A stretch of DNA of 64,000 nt from Acanthornis magna (GCA_036785705.1 JAWUZG010000016.1:930001-994000); one strand, 5' to 3'. Shown: positions 29,201-41,300, numbered from the stretch's first letter. The notes: generated by a model not told the origin, from the sequence alone. Translations and numbers: made by a program.

Positions 29201-32200
29201 AGGCACAGAGGGATTCCTGTCCAGCACTGCTGGAATGCAGATGGAAGGTAAAGGCAGCACAAACAGCTTTTAGTGGCAGGGTTTGCCATGATGAAACAAT
29301 ATTACATCTAACCAAAAGCTACAAAGCAGCAGGATATGCAAGTTTGTACACATACTCCATTCCTGGGCACTGAATGGCAGTTAAGTTTTGCTAGGATTCA
29401 ATTTTTTAATCCAGTTTGATCCTTTCAAAACCCAAAGCCTTCATGCAATGACTAGTAGAGAGTATGGTGAAAGAGAGAAGTGTTTATTCCTTGCACGGTG
29501 CTGGCATTTGCTGCTGTCTAATCCATCCACCCAGAGGCCAGTTGTGTGTTTTCAAAAGAACCACACCTAACAAACCTAGGGACAAAGATACTGTTTCCTT
29601 CTACTTCCTGGCTGCACCCCTTCAAAGAAAGATTCAGAAGATTTAAGCCCTTTGCAGATTGCTGACACTTCTGAGCGTCTCACAGCTGATGGCAGCAAAT
29701 ACAGCACAGAAGCAAAGCAAATAAATGTCTTACCCATATTCATAAGGAAAAATAGGACATTGTCTTTCACTCACACCTGCAGAACTTGGGCTTTGTGCCC
29801 TGCCCTAAGATAAAATACAGCTGCATCTCATTATCACCTGTTCAGAAAGAAATACAAAGAAAAGGCTATAAATTGTCTACAAGTCAGGGCCCAAATGTGT
29901 AGGACACTAAAATAAAAGGAGGGGAAGAGGCTGAGGTGCTGGTTGTATTAAACAAAAGACACATCAATCACAGAACAGACAGCTAACATTTATTAATTTT
30001 ATTTTTCACAATGTCTGGATCACCTGTAGACTGGCTCACTTTCCTCTTGGAAAGAAAGCAGACTTCTGGCCTGAACTGCAAAATATTTGAGAATTACCAT
30101 GCACACAAGGACAAAAGCTATTGAAGGAGACAACTCAAGCGTATTTGTTATTTTCGCTGAGCTTCTTTACAATGTTGTGGGTTTGTTCTAATACAGGCTG
30201 CAGATACTGGAGACTACTGCAGACATTTACCACCTTAGACTGTCCTTAAATATCTGGTGTCTATGAAACCACACATTTCTAGAATTTACTCATACATTAG
30301 TCTTAAAAGAAATTCCTTTGTCCTGATCAGATCAGCTGACTTCCTTTTAGACATAAAAGTGTGCTCTCTGAGACATATGTCACCAGTAATGATATACAGG
30401 CCTCAGAAGTTTCTCATCCATCTGTAAAATCATTACTGCAGGATATTTTTACCCATCAATATGCTGGCTCCTCAGGGGATCTTCTTCCCTTGGAACAGCA
30501 GGCAAACTTTGATTTTTGACACTTTGCACTGAGTAGGAGAGGGAAGAACATATGATAATAACAAAAAAGCACAGCATTAAACCCAATTTCCTGCTCAATT
30601 AATAAACCAGACAATTTCTCTGGGTCTCCTTTATAGTTCTAGGGGCCCCCAATGTGTTGTATTGTAACTCTGTTACAGCTCTATGATCAGTAGCAACAGA
30701 CAGGCCCTTGTGAGGAGTTAATTAGCCAAAGAGAAAAATCTTTGGACCTCTCACCTAAAGACTTTTCCCCTCACACAGGTTTTTTTCTATAGGCAATATA
30801 AAGATCTACAAACAATCCCCAGCCCTACCTCCCATTGTTTATCTGAGAACTGCAGCACTAGAAGAACTTTCTGAATAATATTTGAGTCTTCTGGTAGACA
30901 CAGGCAGTTTTCTCACCTTCTGAAGCCAAAGAAGCAGATGTGGTAACCCCTAAACCCCATTTCTTACATGTATGATGCACCACCCCTGTGCAAGAGTCAG
31001 CCACACTGTTCTGTGATGCTCCTGCCCTGCTCCTCCCAGCCTCTAACCTTCTTCCAGCCCTCCTGCTTTTCTCCTCCCAGCTCTTCAGGCTGCATTGGGA
31101 ATCTATCCTAATGCACAACCATCTTTCAAGCAGCTCGAGGATAACAAATAAGAACATTAAGCCATGAAATTCATGTCATTGTTTACAGAGGACAGCTTTC
31201 TATGAAATACAGCAGTGACTAAATGAGCCAAAACCCCCTATCTATCAGCTAGTTTGAAACACAAATCATTTGTAAACAACATGTCTCATCTCTCCCAGAG
31301 CCTAGAAGCAAAACATTATTTTCAGTCTCTCACCCTCAGGAGAGAGTAAGAAAAAGCAGACACATACTTAAAGGTTTCAGTTTGAAAAATATGCTTGACT
31401 GAAAAACACTTTTGTTCACTGCTTAAAGCTTCAAATGAAACAAAGCCAAGTTTTAAAACTCCTTCCTAAAACTAACATCTAAATGCTGTAAGCTATAGGT
31501 TTTTCCCACCCATAAAACTCAGCTCTCTGGTTTAAAATGATTGCCATAGGAGCAACATTTTTGCCTGCCCTATGATACCTGACAGCTGGGAACTGTACCA
31601 GAGATCTGCCACCATCCTGACTCCATCTTTTACAGCTTTGAAAAGATAGATAATAATGTGGAATTCCTGTACATTCCAACTAATTCTTTCACTACTCACC
31701 TGACTTGAGATTTTCTTTTGTTTGTTACAGGGATGAAGATAAGAGACATTTCACAGTTGTTCAAAATGAAAACTGGAGTAAGAACCAGTGAAGTCTCCCA
31801 GTTCAACTGGCTCCAAAACATGCAGAACAGGGAAACTAACCAGATCCATCAGCACATCTAGGCTGGCACAGATGGCTGAGAGTGAAGTGACACCCCCTCA
31901 GGAAACCCTAAAGGGCACAAATGCTTTTAAAGTGTCTCTGCATGGTTATACAAAGTGCTACACAGGCTAAAAAGGATGCCATCCTGCACCTCACTGTGGC
32001 TTTTGATACATCCAAAGCCATACCAGTGCAGCTATGAAGTGCTGCTCTCCAGCAACAGCCACCCCTACCCTTTGCTAAAGCATTTACCATTCTCTTTGGG
32101 TAGCTGTAGTATTCTGACATGGAAATACCCAGAATGCTTCCAACAGAATGTCAAATAAAGGTGTCCCCACGAGGGAGAAGTCAGGCTCTCAACTTGCACC

Positions 32201-33276
32201 GCAAGGGCCTTTGCATCTCTTCAAATAGAAATGGCTAAAGTAGAGGGAAACAGGTAAAAAAAAGGCTACTCCACCCAAAACATACTAATCACAGTTGAGA
32301 AGACTGGAAAAACATGAGTTGCAGGCTTTGCTTCAGGAATTCAGGGCAAAGAATTTGAGAAACAGACCATTAGCTGTGCCACAAGGATTCCTTTTTTATG
32401 TGTGTCATCAAATCTATTCCTTTTATCCTACAGCCTGAAATCAGCCACTTAAATCAGCATTTTCCTGAGGTGAAGACCACTGTAGATTTCTCCTAGGCAT
32501 AGCTGGTTTACCAGATGAAAAGTCTTCTTTTATGAAACACAGCAAAATCAGTAAAAGAAAAATACTTTGAGGGGCTGTCAGGTACTACTTGACTTCACTC
32601 CTACATCACAAACAGCACTAAGCCTCTGCAGTGATTTGAAAGGAAAATGAGGAGTGAGCTGGTTTATGGAGATGTACACCTGAGTGCTGACCATTTTTCA
32701 GACCACTTCATGAGCTGTTTCTGAGTGGGTATTCAGGACAATATGAACTTTATAGTGCAGATGACCAACTCATAGAGATAGTTGCTTTCCAAGCAAGACC
32801 TTTCAGTGAAGGTACTGGAAAATTTACTACTGAGAAAAGCTTTTCTGCTCCAAGCCTGGGGTGCTATTTATCTTTCTATCAAAGCTACCATAGAAAGATT
32901 AAAACCATTCAAGCTGTCAGTAATCACAGGATGTTTGTGATAGCTTAAAAAAAAACTTAACCAGAATCAGCAAATTCACTTATTTGTAAAAGCCTTCAGG
33001 CCTGGCTGATTTTCCTAGTTAACTCACAAAGAAAATGTGTATCCAGAATGGATTCACACTCACCTGAGGGCACAGAAGGAGCAACTGATTTCTATTCTGA
33101 TCTCACAAAAGTGTGTCCTAACATGACCAACACGCAGAGAGAATATTCTGAATTCTTTATCACATCAGGAACATCAGGTAAGAGCATAGAGTGGTCCCTT
33201 CCAGACAGGCATATCACAGCTAGGGAAAAGGAGAAAGGCGACTCAAAATAATCTAGAAAGCTTTAAAATATAAATG

Positions 33277-33282
33277 TTTATT
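33277..33282 (-). terminator. SIVA1: SIVA1 polyadenylation signal AATAAA
   Basis: TTTATT on the + strand is AATAAA on the SIVA1 strand, 150 bases beyond the SIVA1 stop codon. It implies a short 3' UTR ending near 33255-33265. Confidence 0.65.
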
Positions 33283-33431
33283 TTAGCTACCATATTTAAA
33301 AGTACAATATAAAGATATAAAACATAGAAATTCCATAACTAATTCACATGCTAAAAGGATTGACCATCTGTAAGGAGAAGACGTCGTGAAATTCATGGAC
33401 GTTTTAGCCACAAGGGTTATTTCATCAAGTT

Positions 33432-33489
33432 TCAGACTTGAAATATTGAACAACCATTGCAGAGAACTTGCTCTCCCACATCACCATAA
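33432..33489 (-). CDS. SIVA1: SIVA1 exon 4: C-terminal zinc-ligand tail
   Basis: The coding part is 58 bp, entered through a long T-rich tract and CCCTAG. It completes an Asp codon and reads [18 protein letters not shown] then TGA. It aligns with the mammalian tail (EKVLCTSCAMFE). It is too short to stand out as an open reading frame and was found by following splice phase. It is markedly more AT-rich than exons 1-2. Confidence 0.9.
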
Positions 33490-35196
33490 CTAGGGAAAAA
33501 AAAACAACAAAACCAAAAGAAACAAAGTCAGTGTGCCTACAGTTTCTGGAACGTAACAATGGCATTCTGTTCCATTATCGACTGGAACCATGGGACTCCC
33601 ACACAGCATACTCAGTATTTCTTTATATCACAGAACTATTAACAATGAGGGCAAAAAATTAAGATTATTCCTTGGGAGTGCATGCATTCAGCACTGGCCA
33701 GCATGCTATACTGCTGGTGGGAAAGCAGGAGAAATTTTTGCCTCCTACAGCATTTAAATAAGAAGCTAAACTAGGCTTGCACGAAGGTTGATTAGACTGC
33801 TTAAGAGAGGCATCTTGGTTTGTATGCTTCAGACAGTTTTACTGATGCTAAAGCATGGGAAGATTTTAAGTTCTTTATGTGTATGTGCTAGATATCTGCT
33901 GGATCCAACTTTCAGGGCACATATAATTAAAATAAGCTTCAAAATTCGAAAGGAACTTACTCGACAGTGGAGCACAGAGAGCAGGTAACCGTGTTACAGC
34001 AGCTGCAGAGCCTGCTGCAGCTCTGGCACACAAACCGCTCACACTGCGCACACGCCTCCTTCACATCGGCCGTCCTCACACACGACGAGCAGGCTCTGGA
34101 TGCTCCCACGGGCGGAACTGCTTGGGAAAGACACGGTAAGGAACTGATGAGCTTTATAGCAAGGCAGAGGGAGCGGCTGGGAGCCCCGGGAGCGGCAGAG
34201 CGCGGCGTGTCCGCGCACAGCTACAGGTGGCAGCATTTCGCAGGGCGCTCGGGCAGGCAAAGGCACAGGGAGAGCCGCCTGCAACTTTCTTGGTTCTTTC
34301 CCTGCTCCGTGGCAAAACACTAAGGAATTCCAAAGCAGAACACGCACGCGGCAGTTCCGGAATCTGTCAGCTCCAGTGCAACACTTCCTTAAGGAAAGTC
34401 AATAAAGAAGAACTGCACAGTGCACAGCTACTCATGGTAGTACAGACCTCCTTGTGACGGGAAGGGAGGGGCAACCCTGGTCTCAGTGGTGACCAGGGGC
34501 AGGAACCGAGGGAATGACATAAAGCTGAGTCAGGGGAGGTTTAAGCTGGTGATCCGGAAAAGGTGCTTCACCCAGAGGGTGGTCTGACATGCAACAAGCT
34601 CCCCAGGGAAGTGGTCACGGCCCCAGCCCTGCCAGAGGTCACGAATCATTCGGACAACTCTCTCAGGCTCACGGTGGGAACGCTGGGGGTGTCCCGGGCA
34701 GGACAGAAGTTGCCCTTGGAAGGGTCCCTTGCAGCCCAGTGTACCCCGCGGCTCTGTGGCACACCCCGGGCACTCACCCCTGTCCGCAGGCCGCCGCCGC
34801 AGTTTCCCGTCGTGGCCGATGAGGAGCTGCCCGCTCCAGCGCGGCCCCTCGCCCTGCGCCTCCCCGGCCGGCCCCGGCTCCGCCGGGCGGGCTGCGGCCG
34901 CCGCGCCGTCCATGTAGGCCTGGGCACCCCTGAAGAGCAGCCGCCGGGTCCTCTCTGCCGCGGGAGAGCAGAGCAGAGTAGAGCAGAGCAGCGTTAGGGG
35001 CGGGCTCCCCACGGCCGCGGGCCCGGCACATCCCCCGGCGGGGCGGCCGGCCCGGCGCTCCCCCCGCGCCCCGCTCACCGAACACCTCCCGCCGGTACTC
35101 CTCGCCCCGCACGCCGCGGCTCAGCTCCCGCAGCCCCACGCGAGTCTTCAGCTGGAGCGGGGCCGCCTCCCCGAAGGGGCAGGAGCGCTTCGGCAT
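33432..35196 (-). CDS. SIVA1: SIVA1, apoptosis regulatory protein Siva (complete, four exons)
   Basis: Siva is a small zinc-binding pro-apoptotic adaptor known to bind the cytoplasmic tail of CD27 and BCL-XL and to act in p53/ARF and NF-kB signalling. Exons on the minus strand are 35196-35079, 34954-34778, 34117-33961 and 33489-33432, giving 169 residues; mammalian forms have about 175. The N terminus [20 protein letters not shown] is near-identical to mammalian Siva. Residues 37-56 ([20 protein letters not shown]) match the amphipathic helix, and [10 protein letters not shown] is conserved. A C-terminal cysteine cluster, CSSC..CAQC..CQSC..CSCC..CSLC, then LCNGC, matches the Siva zinc-binding region. 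The Ala/Pro/Gly-rich middle (about residues 57-80) is poorly conserved. The ATG at 35196 was chosen by homology. The gene is tandem with ADSS1 and convergent with AKT1, as in human. Confidence 0.96.
33961..34117 (-). CDS. SIVA1: SIVA1 exon 3: cysteine-rich zinc-binding region
   Basis: The exon is 157 bp, with acceptor TCCCAAGCAG and donor GTAAGT. In frame it gives [20 protein letters not shown], then [20 protein letters not shown] and CSTV. The paired cysteines are the B-box-like/zinc-finger core of Siva. Both splice phases fit exons 2 and 4. Confidence 0.95.
34118..34777 (-). other. SIVA1: SIVA1 intron 2, carrying a CR1 fragment
   Basis: A 660-bp intron, almost half of which is a CR1 piece at about 34450-34735. 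The donor GTGAGTG lies directly beside the CR1-derived 3' end. Confidence 0.85.
34450..34735 (+). mobile_element. CR1 LINE fragment in SIVA1 intron 2
   Basis: It carries the CR1 landmarks CACCCAGAGGGTGGTC, GCTCCCCAGGGAAGTGGTCA and TTGGAAGGGTCCCTT. It lies antisense to SIVA1. The terminal octamer repeats are missing and the element is diverged and GC-enriched, consistent with age or with local CpG-island composition. Confidence 0.8.
34778..34954 (-). CDS. SIVA1: SIVA1 exon 2: amphipathic helix and linker
   Basis: The exon is 177 bp, with acceptor CCGCGGCAG and donor GTGAGTG. It encodes [17 protein letters not shown], an Ala/Pro/Gly-rich linker and [13 protein letters not shown]. The helix corresponds to the segment reported to bind BCL-XL in mammalian Siva. 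The GC content is extreme. Confidence 0.93.
35079..35196 (-). CDS. SIVA1: SIVA1 exon 1 (coding part)
   Basis: The coding part is 118 bp, from ATG at 35196 to the donor GTGAGC. It reads [17 protein letters not shown] and on to GEEYRREVF. The frame stays open upstream for 360 bases to 35556, but conservation of MPKRSCPF with mammals fixes this start. A G at -3 gives an adequate Kozak context. Intron 1 is only 124 bp. Confidence 0.95.
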
Positions 35197-35523
35197 GGCC
35201 GGACCGACCCGCGCCCGCCCCGCCCCGCGTCGCGTCACGGCCGCGCCGCCGCCTCCCCTCACATCCCGGCCCGGGCCCTCGGCAGCCGCGGCCGCTCCGC
35301 TCCTTCCGCAGGGAAGCGAAAAAGCTTCGTCCGCAGCGGGAAGTTTCCCTTCCCGCCGTGTCCCGAGCGCCCGGCGGGGCTGGCAGAGGCGCCGGGCCGG
35401 CCCCGCCCGCTGCCACCGCCCCTCAGGCGTCACCGCCGTGCGCCCGGAGCGCCGAGCGGGGCCCGCGGGCAAAGCGAAACCGGCCCTGGGACTCGGTGTG
35501 GCCATAAACCCGGAATCGCGGAA

Positions 35524-36400
35524 TGTGCTGGGCTGGAAAGGACCCACAAGGATCATCGAGTCCAGCTCTTAGCCCTGCACAGGGCACCCCAAGAGTCGCT
35601 CCATGGGCCTGAGAGCGTTGTCCAAACGCTTCTTTAACTCTGTCAGGGTTGGTGCTGTGACCGCTTCCCTTGGGAGCTGTTCCAGAGCCCATCCACCCTC
35701 TAGGTGAAGAACCTTTTCCTAAACCCCCCCGACATAGTTTCATGCCATTCCCTCGGGTCCTGTCGCTGATCACCAGAGGGAAGAGAGCAGTGTTTGCCCC
35801 TCCTCTTCCCCTCATGAGGAATTTGCAGCTGCAGTGAGCTCTCCCCTCAGTCTCCTCTTCTCCAGGCTGAGCAGCCCAAGTGACCTCAGCTGCTCCTCAT
35901 ACGGCTTCTCCTCAAGGCCCTTTATCATCCTCATGGCCCTCCTTCGGACACTCTCTAGTAGCTTAATGGCTTTTTAAAAATTATTATTGTGGTCCCCAAA
36001 ACGGCATAATATTCAAGGTGAGACCTCTCAAATGCAGAGCAGAGCAGGACAATCGTCTCCCTTGCCCGGCTGGCGATGCTGTGCCTGATGCCCCCCAGGA
36101 CAAGGATGTCCCTCCTGGCTGCCAGGGCACTGCTGACTCATGTTCAACTTGCCATAGACCTTTCCCAGTTTCCCAGCCCGTCCCTACACTCAGGGGTGCC
36201 CTGTCTCAGCTGCAGAATATGACACTTGGCTTTTTTAAACTCCATACAGTTGGTCATTGCCCAGCCCTCTCATTTGCTGAGGTCTCTCTGCAAGACTGGT
36301 CTGCCTTCAAGGGAGACAACAGCTCCTCCCAATCTTGTATCATCTGCAAACTTACTTAGTATCCCTTCAAATCCTGTGTCAAATCATTTAGGAACCTTCT
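35524..36400 (-). mobile_element. CR1 LINE, about 0.9 kb, - orientation, abutting the SIVA1 CpG island
   Basis: This is the longest CR1 copy in the window. Read on the minus strand it runs from CR1 coding-end sequence (the rat-tail of the reverse transcriptase ORF near 36250-36400) through the 3' UTR to GACTCGATGATCCTTGTGGG near 35560. Stops and frameshifts break any coding frame. Its 3' end lies about 330 bases upstream of the SIVA1 start codon. The 5' end is approximate. Confidence 0.88.
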
Positions 36401-37144
36401 TTCCCCTCCTCTGCAGGCCCTCCGTGTTACACTGTGCTCACCGAGCTCTCCGTGCAGCCTGAACGCCCTGCCCAGGTTTGGGCTGTCTGCCTGCTGTTGA
36501 ACCAACAAAAATGTGCACAAGCATGAGAATTCACTCTCTGAAAAACCACCCAGGATGCTGAAGAAGCCCTGTCTGGCCAGGGGACTCTGGTGGGCTCCTC
36601 AGCACCAGCCAGCTTCAGGAGTGGGTTCACCTCTTGTGGGCACAGTTAGTCTTTGGAGACTGACACACAGTTTCAGCTAAATCTGGAGTTCCCTGAGACC
36701 TCTGCTGTGAAAGGGAATTACTGCAATTAATTTGCTGTTTACAGGGGGGCTCTGTAGCACCCCACCTGTGGTTTCACGGGTTGAAAGCCTCAGATGCCAT
36801 TCCAAGTAGCAACCAGTCTGGTTACTATGTATATTTTGAAAATACATTGTTTTCCTCATGGCAAACAAGCTTTAAGCTGGTGCTGGAGTTTATGTGCTCT
36901 GTTTTGTGTCACTCGAAGGAGGTGATCTGTCAAGACAATTTTTATTTCTTCCAGAGAGGTCTCTGAATTCAAAACTTACCCAGTATGTACTGTGGGATTC
37001 AGGACAGAATCCCAACCAAGTATAGGAGTGATTTTTCCATGAATGAACTTACAGTCTGCTAAAGGTGAAGGACTTTTTCCTGGTTTATTTGTTTTGTCTG
37101 GTCAAAAACAAGTCATCAAGTAAATATGTACATTTCTTCCTGAA

Positions 37145-37207
37145 GCAAACAAAAAAACAAACAAAGAAACAAAACCTCTAAACACCAAAACCCAAACAAT
37201 AACAACC
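37145..37207 (+). repeat. A-rich (AAAC)n-like low-complexity run
   Basis: The run is composed of A tracts separated by single or double C residues. It is simple sequence with no coding content. Confidence 0.8.
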
Positions 37208-37506
37208 TCCACAGAGAGTAGTGACAGAATCAATATTTTTTAAAAAGGCTCGAAATATTTTTTTGTGAGTTTCATTCAGAAAGTCACAAAAACTTCAATG
37301 TACAATTTTGATACTGGCATAAGATTTACAATGGCAATCATTTATATGAAAATAAAATTATGCAAGACATGCAACAGATCAGTGTGTTGAAAATGGGCCA
37401 CAATACCTCATGGACTAGCTCTGGTCTGGTTTCATTGCTCGAGTTCTTCCAAAACTATTGAGACACCAAGACCAGTAGAACTGAATACAGTGTCTAACTA
37501 TGGCTA

Positions 37507-37628
37507 TAGAATCACAGACTATCCTGAGTTGGAAGGAACCCACAGGGATCATCGAGCTCTGCATCCTGGCTCTGCCCAGCACTGCCCTAAAAATCACACA
37601 AATGCCTGAGAGCATTGTCTAAACACCA
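37507..37628 (-). mobile_element. CR1 LINE 3' tail, - orientation
   Basis: The reverse strand of a CR1 tail starts at AGAATCACAGACTATCC. It includes GAGTTGGAAGGAACCCACAG and GGATCATCGAG, and is cut off after about 120 bases. It is heavily 5'-truncated, as is usual for CR1. Confidence 0.88.
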
Positions 37629-38273
37629 AAATAATGAGAGTGAGCTGCTGATTTTATGCAGGTTAATGTGGTTTTGGTTCCTTTTTTTTTTTTTCTATAT
37701 TGCTGATCAGCCCAGCCTTGTGGTCTGTGGAGTGGAAGCTATGGTTGTAATTCACAACAATTCCCAAAAATCCCTTCTGAGCTCCAAAATCTTACTCCTA
37801 CCACTCTATCTGTAAAGATTTCTGCTTTGGCTTTTTCTGCATGTACTTGCAAATGCATACTTAAGAATGTTCAGAAGACTTTTCCAACTGCATATTGAAA
37901 ACTTGCAATCTTTTCTTTCTGTCTAAGGAAGCTACTTTGTAAATATTCATTAGCTATACACTCTGATGTTCCTGAAGTTCTCTGGGGAATATTGGCTAAT
38001 CAGAATGCAATTCCAGTTGGAAAGAGCCCTGCCAGGACAGAGGCCAGTGAATCACATGTGTTTCATTAACATGGTGTGGGATAAACGTGGATGGAACTTG
38101 GCTGTCTAAGAAGTGGATGAAATATGAAGAAAGAACTAAAAGCACTATTCTGCTTGTGGAGAAGGAGTGCTCTGAAACACTGATCTCAAGTATGAAGTAG
38201 ATTGGAAAGAGAGCAGCTCGTGCTACAACAGTGCTGCTGGTGCTGTCACTGAAGAGTAAATTTAAGGGAACAT

Positions 38274-38345
38274 TCACAGAACCACAGAATATTCTGAGTT
38301 GAAAGGGAATCATAAGGATCATCAAGTCCAACTTTCCCTGAGGTC
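38274..38345 (-). mobile_element. CR1 LINE 3' tail, very short, - orientation
   Basis: Only the last 70 or so bases of CR1 are present: CACAGAATATTCTGAGTTG followed by a diverged GGATCATCAAGTCCAAC segment. Confidence 0.8.
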
Positions 38346-41300
38346 TGATTACATTTGACACATTGCCACCACCACCCCACTGCAGGAATGTTCTGTTGCA
38401 GCTCTCTGAGTTGGCCTTGGGTGGTGACATCTCTTAATTGCTTTGCAAGACTCACCTTCACCAACATCTGCTACTGACCAGCTACATTCTCTTTGCAAGC
38501 AATGAAGGCAAAATAATTCTGTCTGCTCTATACCAGCACGCCTGAGCACCCTGCAGGGAGGGAATTGGTTCACCTGCCTGTCTCCTCAATTGCTAGGCAG
38601 TAGAATGGTGCTGAGTGTTTTATTAGTTTCAGAGCAGTGAGCCTTGAGGAAGATCCACTTGTGATTTGGAAGTAGCAGAAAGGCTGAGACCTGACCTGGC
38701 AAAGCTTGTTGGCATTGAACATTCCTGAAAATTAATACTGGTGATTTTTCAGGTTAGTTAATGAGATTCTGAATGTGAAAAAGCAGCTGAAACACATCCC
38801 AAACCAGTGAAGACAACTGTGAAATACCGTGATTTTGGTTCCTCCTTGAAAATCTTTTTGTGGGAAAAAAAACAAACAAAAAACCCAACCTCAAAGCCAA
38901 ACCTAGAAAATAAATATTACAGTCTTTTTCTTGCTACTTTGCTTCTCCTGTGCCTGTGTGAACATTACAGACAAACTGCCTGGTTGATAGCTTGGTCACT
39001 TACAGCACAAAGAAAAATTGCATTTCATATAATTTCAACAGTTTCCATTTCCAGTAAGCAAGTTTAAGGAGCAAAATGGACTGTTGTTAAGTCTGTCTTT
39101 CCTGTATTCTATTTCTTCCAGTGCTTCAAGAAATTCAGGGCAGACACAGAAGAACTCTGGGTGTCCCCTATGTTTATTTTATATGAAGAACAATGAATAA
39201 CCATTCCCTATTGACTCTCTGAATCACATCTACATCTATGAAGATGTCTATCATCCTTCTCCATATTTTATTCAAGCTGAAATATTTTGTTCACATAGAA
39301 GCACTCCTTTGTACTGTGTCCTGATCCACATCACCTGTGCCACATCCCAGTTCACAGCACAGAAACCATGTGGAAGGGGGGGAGCTCTGGGTGTCCCAAG
39401 AGTTCTGCACAGATACTTCACTGATACCTCACTGCTTGTGTCCCTTCTTCAGAGTACTTAGAAATATGTTGAATGGACAAAATCTTCCTCAGTTTTACCA
39501 ATACACTGTCCTTGTAACAATTGTCATCATATTCCTTTTTGCATTGCGACCAGTTTAACTAAGTATACCACATTTTGACCTGAATTTCTATAGACTCTGC
39601 CCACAAAACATGTAGATTTATATTTTTATACTCCAGCAAGCAATTACAGATTTAAAGATTAATTTGTTTCTGATCAATCTGATCCCTCTGTGAGACAATC
39701 ATAATAAATGTTTATCTGTCAGTTAATGTTTCCAACTACTCCAATATATAGTTAGAAATAAACAGGCAGATAAAAATCACAGTGTAAGCCACAGACATTG
39801 CAATTCAATACTGAACACTTTCTTAAAAGGAAAAGAACTTACAAGCTTGGGACAGAGTAAATTGAAGAAAATTCTGCCTTGTGTTTTTGGTGGGGTCAGG
39901 GAAAATATCCAGGATAGCAGATTTAGCTTTGTGCATCTAGATATTTATCAGTCTTACTTCTTTCTCCCTATACCATGTAAGAAACTTACAGTAAAAAGTT
40001 GAGGTGTTCCATTTCAGAAACAGGTGGCAGATTAATAGCAATCGAGGCCTTAAATATACTTTATCTTTCCCTTCACTTTTACCAAAACCCTCCTCTCCAT
40101 GTGCTTGTAGTAAAAATTCCTCATTTTTTCTATTTCATTATTAGGCCATTTAGAAAGGTATTGAAGCAAGTCACCTAGAGGTGGGACTCTGCCTCCTACA
40201 CCTCTTGAAATAGGGAGTTTCCTTAGCTGAATTGATATAAAATGAGTGGATTTTGGCCAGCTCGCAGGTTCTTCCCTAATGTTTTGATGCTAAAATGGTT
40301 AAAGGAGTATTCTGGAAATTCTTTCAAGTGGAAAGTATATTATAGTAGCTGCTGTAGTTGGCCATGTGCTAGCATGAAGCCTGTGCTATGTGGGATGGAC
40401 TATCAGGATGGACACGTTCCCTGTTAGGCCTGGGGTAAAGCACCACACCCCTTGGACTCAGTCCCACTGCACTGTCCTTTCTCTGCTCTGCAATATGGAT
40501 CTGAAGATAAAGTAAAAACTCTCCTTGGACAAAACTGCTTTTACTGGAAGGGCTCGGGGTTGTTTCTTTTATTCTGTGTCCTTAGTACATCAGCCTTAAC
40601 AGACAGGTTTACAGCTCGGATCAGAGGGCTACAACATGCTCTTGTGAACAGACTTCGTCTATTCACGGGAGGATGTTGTTTTATGGGGAATCGCTAGCAC
40701 AGAGTTCGTGCCCTCATCTTGATGAGCTGCTTTGCGCATCCAAAAAATATTTGATGTGCGGGATTAAGGGCTGGCTCCTGAGACACGCGGCTGTTAAGCC
40801 AAGGCTCTGCCATCCTGGCACCCCGGCCAGTGCTTGCTCTTAAATTAGCACAGCATGGTTGAGTTTCAGAACATGTTTCTGTCCTGCCAGCCCTGAGATA
40901 CACCAGTGCTGCTCAGCAGATCAGAACACCGGAGGGTCCCACTCACTAGAGGGCACCCTCAAAACTATAAATTATTTTTGCTGTTACAAAGATGTTATTG
41001 TTCTGCTGATGGGTTTACAAAAGGGATGCTTTCTCTGTGTTTTTTTCATGGTTGTTGTTGTTCCTGGCCCTTCCATAGTGTGCTTTCATTTTTGTTGCAC
41101 AGTTTCCTTTCAGTTTGTTTCTTTCCAGATTATTTTAATCTGTCATGAAAAAAGGAATATGAGCTCTGACAGTGAGAATTGCTATTGCTGACCTAACGTG
41201 GTTCCAAGTGTTCTGGTTTCTTCTTCTGTAGGCAACAATGTTTTTGATTTAATACTAGGTGGTTGTTCTAAGAATTCTTTAAATCTTTGTCCAAGTAGTG

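Larger units (their letters stand above)
17606..33255. other. AKT1-SIVA1 convergent intergenic region
   Basis: About 15.6 kb separates the 3' ends of the convergent genes. It contains two CR1 3' ends (21655-21875 and 24920-25105), two perfect short-spacer inverted repeats (19887-19925 and 26219-26249), short poly-A runs and small CA/TG repeats. Open frames of 60-135 codons occur on both strands, but none resembles a known protein. No coding gene was seen. Confidence 0.7.
34640..35520. promoter_or_regulatory. SIVA1: CpG island covering SIVA1 promoter, exons 1-2 and intron 1
   Basis: This is the only strongly GC-rich, CpG-dense block in the window. It spans the SIVA1 start and first two exons. 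Just upstream of the ATG, at 35211-35230, are overlapping GC boxes, and the adjacent 35233-35238 reads CGTGAC/TGACG on the gene strand (CRE half-site). A CGGAAG ETS-type site lies at about 35303-35308. No TATA box was seen. The arrangement fits a TATA-less housekeeping promoter; the start site itself is not visible. Confidence 0.8.

Noticed and set aside
28853..29260. 135-codon open frame on - strand
   Set aside because: The same DNA is open in several frames on both strands; there is no domain and no splice-site support.
30858..31157. 99-codon open frame on - strand
   Set aside because: No homology and no convincing exon boundaries; it resembles random intergenic sequence.
33967..34323. 118-codon open frame on + strand
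   Set aside because: It is the antisense of SIVA1 exon 3 and intron 2; the minus strand carries the conserved cysteine frame.
34563..34997. 144-codon open frame on + strand across SIVA1 exon 2
   Set aside because: It is an antisense shadow of CpG-island sequence plus CR1; stops are rare there because of GC content.
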